Below the pieces are notes generated by a model. It had not been told where the DNA came from, made no database searches, and saw only the letters and a program-made list of their open reading frames with translations. This document shows positions 59,231 to 64,000 of a DNA stretch of 64,000 nucleotides, in pieces. The number at the start of each line of letters is the position of its first letter. Position 1 is the first letter of the stretch. The DNA is from Aplectana chamaeleonis (Eukaryota > Nematoda > Chromadorea > Rhabditida > Cosmocercidae). Both the position numbers and the translations under genes were made by a program. The stretch spans positions 186,001-250,000 of the forward strand of contig JAPDOI010000370.1 of the NCBI GenBank assembly GCA_029168955.1, read 5' to 3'.

Positions 59231-62200
59231 TTTCGGACAGAGCGCGGCGAAGCGACGCGAATCCCTGCTTATGGTTCCCGGACAGAGCGCCGTGAAGCGG
59301 CGCTTTTGCCGAGTTTTCCTGATCGTGAGAGATTTAATTTGTTCAAAAAGCCACACAGTTTTCGAGCAGAGCGCGGCGAAGCGGCACTTTGGCCAGGTTT
59401 TCCCTGATCGTGAGGAATTTAATTTGTTCAAAAGCCACACAGTTTCCGGACAGAGCGCCGTGAAGCAGCGCTTTGGCCGAGTTTTTATCCTGATCGTGAG
59501 AGATTTAATTTGTTCAGGAAAGCCACTTGGTTTTCGAGCAGAGCGCGGCGAAGCGACGCGAATCCCCGTCTTATGGTTCCCGGACAGAGCGCCGTGAAGC
59601 GGCGCTTTGGCCGAGTTTTTATCTGATCGTGAGAGATTTAATTTGTTCGGGAAAGCCACTTGGTTTTCGAGCAGAGCGCGGCGAAGCGGCTCTTTGGCCA
59701 GGTTTTCCTGATCGTGAGGAATTTAATTTGTTCAAAAAGCCACACAGTTTCCGGACAGAGCGCCGTGAAGCAGCGCATTTGCCGAGTTTTTATCTGATCG
59801 TGAGAGATTTAATTTGTTCGGGAAAGCCACTTGGTTTTCGAGCAGAGCGCGGCGAAGCGACGCGAATCCCCGGCTTATGGTTCCCGGACAGAGCGCCGTG
59901 AAGCAGCGCTTTGCCGAGTTTTTCCTGATCGTGAGAGATTCAATTTGTTCAAGGAAAGCCACTTGGTTTTCGAGCAGAGCGCGGCGAAGCGACGCGAATC
60001 CCCGTCTTATGGTTCCCGGACAGAGCGCCGTGAAGCAGCGCATTTGACCGAGTTTTTATCTGATCGTGAGAGATTCAATTTGTTAGGGAAAGCCACTTGG
60101 TTTTCGAGCAGAGCGCGGCGAAGCGACGCGAATCCCCGTCTTATGGTTCCCGGACAGAGCGCCGTGAAGTAGCGCTTTCGCCGAGTTTTTATCTGATCGT
60201 GAGAGATTCAATTTGTTCGGGAAAGCCACTTGGTTTTCGAGCAGAGCGCGGCGAAGCGACGCGAATCCCCGTCTTATGGTTCCCGGACAGAGCGCCGTGA
60301 AGCAGCGCATTTGCCGAGTTTTTATCTGATCGTGAGAGATTCAATTTGTTCGGGAAAGCCACTTGGTTCTCGAGCAGAGCGCGGCGAAGCGACGCGAATC
60401 CTTGGCCTATGGTTCCCGGACAGAGCGCCGTGAAGCAGCGCATTTGATGAGTTTTTATCTGATCGTGAGAGATTCAATTTGTTCGGGAAAGCCACTTGGT
60501 TTTCGAGCAGAGCGCGGCGAAGCGACGCAGAGCGCCGTGAAGCAGCGCATTTGCCGAGTTTTTATCTGATCGTGAGAGCTTCAATTTGTTCGGGAAAGCC
60601 ACTTGGTTTTCGAGCAGAGCGCGGCGAAGCGGCGCTTTGGCCGGGTTTCCTGATCGTGAGGAATTTAATTTGTTCAAAAAAGCCACACAGTTTCCGGACA
60701 GAGCGCCGTGAAGCAGTGCTTTGGCCGAGTTTTTTTCCTGACCTTAATAGATTCAATTTGTTCGGGAAAGCCACTTGGTTTTCGAGCAGAGCGCGGCGAA
60801 GCGACGCGAATCCCCGTCTCATGGTTACCGGACAGAGCGCCGTGAAGCAGCGCATTTGACCGAGTTTTAATCTGATCGTGAGAGATTCAATTTGTTCGGG
60901 AAAGCCACTTGGTTTTCGAGCAGAGCGCGGCGAAGCGACGCGAATCCCCGTCTTATGGTTCCCGGACAGAGCGCCGTGAAGCAGCGCTTTTGCCGAGTTT
61001 TAATCTGATCGTGAGAGATTCAATTTGTTCGGGAAAGCCACTTAGTTTTCGAGCAGAGCGCGGCGAAGCGACGCGAATCCCCGTCTCATGGTTACCGGAC
61101 AGAGCGCCGTGAAGCAGCGCTTTTGCCGAGTTTTAATCTGATCGTGAGAGATTCAATTTGTTCGGGAAAGCCACTTGGTTTTCGAGCAGAGCGCGGCGAA
61201 GCGACGCGAATCCCCGTCTCATGGTTACCGGACAGAGCGCCGTGAAGCAGCGCTTTAGCCGAGTTTTAATCTGATCGTGAGAGATTCAAATTGTTCGGGA
61301 AAGCCACTTGGTTTTCGAGGAGAGCGCGGCGAAGCGACGCGAATCCCCGTCTCATCGTTACCGGACAGAGCGCCGTGAAGCAGTGCTTTGCCGGACTTTT
61401 AATCTGATCGTGAGGGATTCAATTTGTTAGGGAAAGCCACTTGGTTTTCGAGCAGAGCGCTGCGAAGCGACGCGAATCCCCGTCTCATGGTTCCCGGACA
61501 GAGCGCCGTGAAGCAGTGCTTTGGCCGAGTTTTTATCTGATCGTGAGGGATTCAATTTGTTAGGGAAAGCCACTTGGTTTTCGAGCAGAGCGCTGCGAAG
61601 CGACGCGAATCCCCGTCTCATGGTTCCCGGACAGAGCGCCGTGAAGCAGCGCTTTGACCGAGTTTTTATCTGATCGTGAGAGATTCAATTTGTTCGGGAA
61701 AGCCACTTGGTTTTCGAGCAGAGCGCGGCGAAGCGACGCGAATCCCCGTCTTATGGTTCCCGGACAGAGCGCCGTGAAGCAGCGCATTTGCTGAGTTTTT
61801 ATCTGATCGTGAGAGATTCATTTTCTGCGGGAAATCCACTTCTTTTTCGAGCAGAGCGCGGCGAAGCGCCGCGAATCTGCGTCTTATGGATCCCGGACAG
61901 AGCGCCGTGAAGCAGCGCTTTGACCGAGTTTTTATCTGATCGTGAGAGATTCAATTTGTTCAGGAAAGCCACTTGGTTTTCGAGCAGAGCGCGGCGAAGC
62001 GACGCGAATCCCCGTCTTATGGTTTCCGGACAGAGCGCCGTGAAGCAGCGCATTTGACCGAGTTTTTATCTGATCGTGAGAGATTCAATTTGTTCGGGAA
62101 AGCCACTTGGTTTTCGAGCAGAGCGCGGCGAAGCGACGCGAATCCCCGTCTTATGGTTCCCGGACAGAGCGCCGTGAAGCAGCGCTTTGACCGAGTTTTT

Positions 62201-64000
62201 ATCTGATCGTGAGAGATTCAATTTGTTCAGGAAAGCCACTTGGTTTTCGAGCAGAGCGCGGCGAAGCGACGCGAATCCCCGTCTTATGGTTCCCGGACAG
62301 AGCGCCGTGAAGCAGCGCATTTGCCGAGTTTTTATCTGATCGTGAGAGATTCAATTTGTTCAGGAAAGCCACTTGGTTTTCGAGCAGAGCGCGGCGAAGC
62401 GACGCGAATCCCCGTCTTATGGTTCCCGGACAGAGCGCCGTGAAGCAGCGCTTTGGCCGAGTTTTTCCTGATCGTGAGAGATTCAATTTGTTAGGAAAGC
62501 CACTTGGTTTTCGAGCAGAGCGCGGCGAAGCGGCGCTTTGGCCGGGTTTTCCTGATCGTGAGGAATTTAATTTGTTCAAAAAGCCACACAGTTTCCGTAC
62601 AGAGCGCCGTGAAGCAGCGCATTTGCCGAGTTTTTATCTGATCGTGAGATATTCAATTTGTTCGGGAAAGCCACTTGGTTTTCGAGCAGAGCGCGGCGAA
62701 GCGACGCGAATCCCCGTCTTGTGGTTCCCGGACAGAGCGCCGTGAAGCAGCGCATTTGCCGAGTTTTTATCTGATCGTGAGAGATTCAATTTGTTCGGGA
62801 AAGCCACTTGGTTTTCGAGCAGAGCGCGGCGAAGCGACGCGAATCCCCGTCTTATGGTTCCCGGACAGAGCACCGTGAAGCAGCGCATTTGCCGAGTTTT
62901 TATCTGATGGTGAGAGATTCAATTTGTTCGGGAAAGCCACTTGGTTCTCGAGCAGAGAGCGGCGAAGCGACGCGAATCCTTGGCCTATGGTTCCCGGACA
63001 GAGCGCCGTGAAGCAGCGCATTTGCCGAGTTTTTATCTGATCGTGAGAGATTCAATTTGTTCGGGAAAGCCACTTGGTTTTCGAGCAGAGCGCGGCGAAG
63101 CGACGCGAATCCCCGTCTTATGGTTCCCGGACAGAGCGCCGTGAAGTAGCGCATTTGCCGAGTTTTTATCTAATCGTGAGAGATTCAATTTGTTCGGGAA
63201 AGCCACTTGGTTCTCGAGCAGAGCGCGGCGAAGCGACGCGAATCCCCGTCTTATGGTTCCCGGACAGAGCGCCGTGAAGCAGCGCATTTGCCGAGTTTTT
63301 ATCTAATCGTGAGATATTCAATTTGTTCGGGAAAGCCACTTGGTTTTCGAGCAGAGCGCGGCGAAGCGACGCGAATCCCCGTCTTGTGGTTCCCGGACAG
63401 AGCGCCGTGAAGCAGCGCATTTGCCGAGTTTTTATCTGATCGTGAGAGATTCAATTTGTTCGGGAAAGCCACTTGGTTTTCGAGCAGAGCGCGGCGAAGC
63501 GACGCGAATCCTTGGCCTATGGTTCCCGGACAGAGCGCCGTGAAGCAGCGCATTTGCCGAGTTTTTATCTGATCGTGAGAGATTCAATTTGTTCGGGAAA
63601 GCCACTTGGTTTTCGAGCAGAGCGCGGCGAAGCGACGCGAATCCCCGTCTTATGGTTCCCGGACAGAGCACCGTGAAGCAGCGCATTTGCCGAGTTTTTA
63701 TCTGATGGTGAGAGATTCAATTTGTTCGGGAAAGCCACTTGGTTTTCGAGCAGAGCGCGGCGAAGCGACGCGAATCCCCGTCTCATGGTTCCCGGACAGA
63801 GCGCCGTGAAGCAGTGCTTTGGCCGAGTTTTTTTCCTGACCTTAATAGATTCAATTTGTTCGGGAAAGCCACTTGGTTTACGACAGAGAGCGGCGAAGCG
63901 ACGCGAACCCCCGGCTTATAAGTCCCGGACAGAGCGCCGTGAAGCAGCGCTTTTGCCGAGTTTTTGTCTGATCGTGAGAGATTCAATTTGTTAGGGAAAG
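59231..64000. repeat. Satellite C, right flank: 133 bp monomers, ~35 copies, continues off window
   Basis: Landmarks such as TGGTTTTCGAGCAGAGCG recur at exactly 133 bp over the last several kilobases. Most units here carry GTCTTATGGTTCCCGGACAG and GCAGCGCATTTGCCGAG, whereas the left flank carries GTCTCATGGTTACC and GCAGTGCTTTGG. Single satellite B or hybrid units interrupt the array near 59,690-59,760, 60,625-60,705 and 62,525-62,605. A short unit near 60,500-60,560 lacks about 26 bp. Open frames of 67-84 codons on both strands are periodic by-products. The array is still running at the last base. Confidence 0.95.

Noticed and set aside
28744..63994. Hundreds of open frames of 60-286 codons on both strands, with repeated peptides
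   Set aside because: They follow the satellite periodicity exactly, occur in four of six frames at once, and shift frame whenever the monomer is 85 or 86 bp. There is no splice context, start context or frame preference.
1..64000. Telomeric TTAGGC arrays, rRNA genes and spliced-leader RNA genes
   Set aside because: I looked for their hallmark sequences and found none in the window.

Overview
The window looks like nuclear DNA of a eukaryote, most probably a nematode. The few believable coding exons are separated by introns of 45, 69 and 70 bp, two of which end in a TTCAG or TTCTAG acceptor. The left third is full of inverted-repeat (foldback/MITE-like) elements. The species cannot be named from the sequence. 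No rRNA gene, telomeric array, bacterial-style operon or CRISPR array is visible.

Layout. Positions 1-22,250 are gene-poor and repeat-rich: one probable plus-strand gene (exons at 4,951-5,490 and, joined tentatively, 18,162-18,436), two copies of a ~1.1 kb terminal-inverted-repeat (TIR) element, a 2.9 kb element with ~315 bp TIRs flanked by a 10 bp direct repeat (Mutator-like), many smaller palindromic elements, a degenerate tRNA-like sequence and two short tandem arrays with periods of 118 and 122 bp. If the two exon groups belong to one gene, its 12.7 kb intron has been a sink for nested foldback elements.

From about 22.6 kb to the right edge (over 41 kb, 65% of the window) the DNA is tandem satellite. 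Satellite A (22,625-28,737) has a 130 bp monomer in ~47 copies, in two subfamily blocks. It is entered through a 286 bp palindrome, on whose far side lies a degenerate inverted piece of satellite A. An abrupt junction leads to satellite C (133 bp monomer, 28,738-29,555), then a 29.7 kb core of satellite B (84-86 bp monomer, roughly 350 copies), then satellite C again (59,231 to the window end, where it is still running). B and C are one family: C carries two divergent copies of a ~16 bp GC-rich block, and collapse between them gives B. Hybrid and partly collapsed monomers near the borders record this process. All B and C monomers read in the same orientation.

None of the many long open frames inside the satellites is taken as a gene. 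They arise because a monomer that happens to lack stops gives an unlimited open frame wherever its length is a multiple of three (84 bp). The main interest is the satellite evolution (C-B-C layout, an internal-repeat deletion mechanism, a GCGAAGC mini-hairpin in nearly every monomer, recurring multi-monomer signatures) and the nested foldback elements around the single gene candidate.
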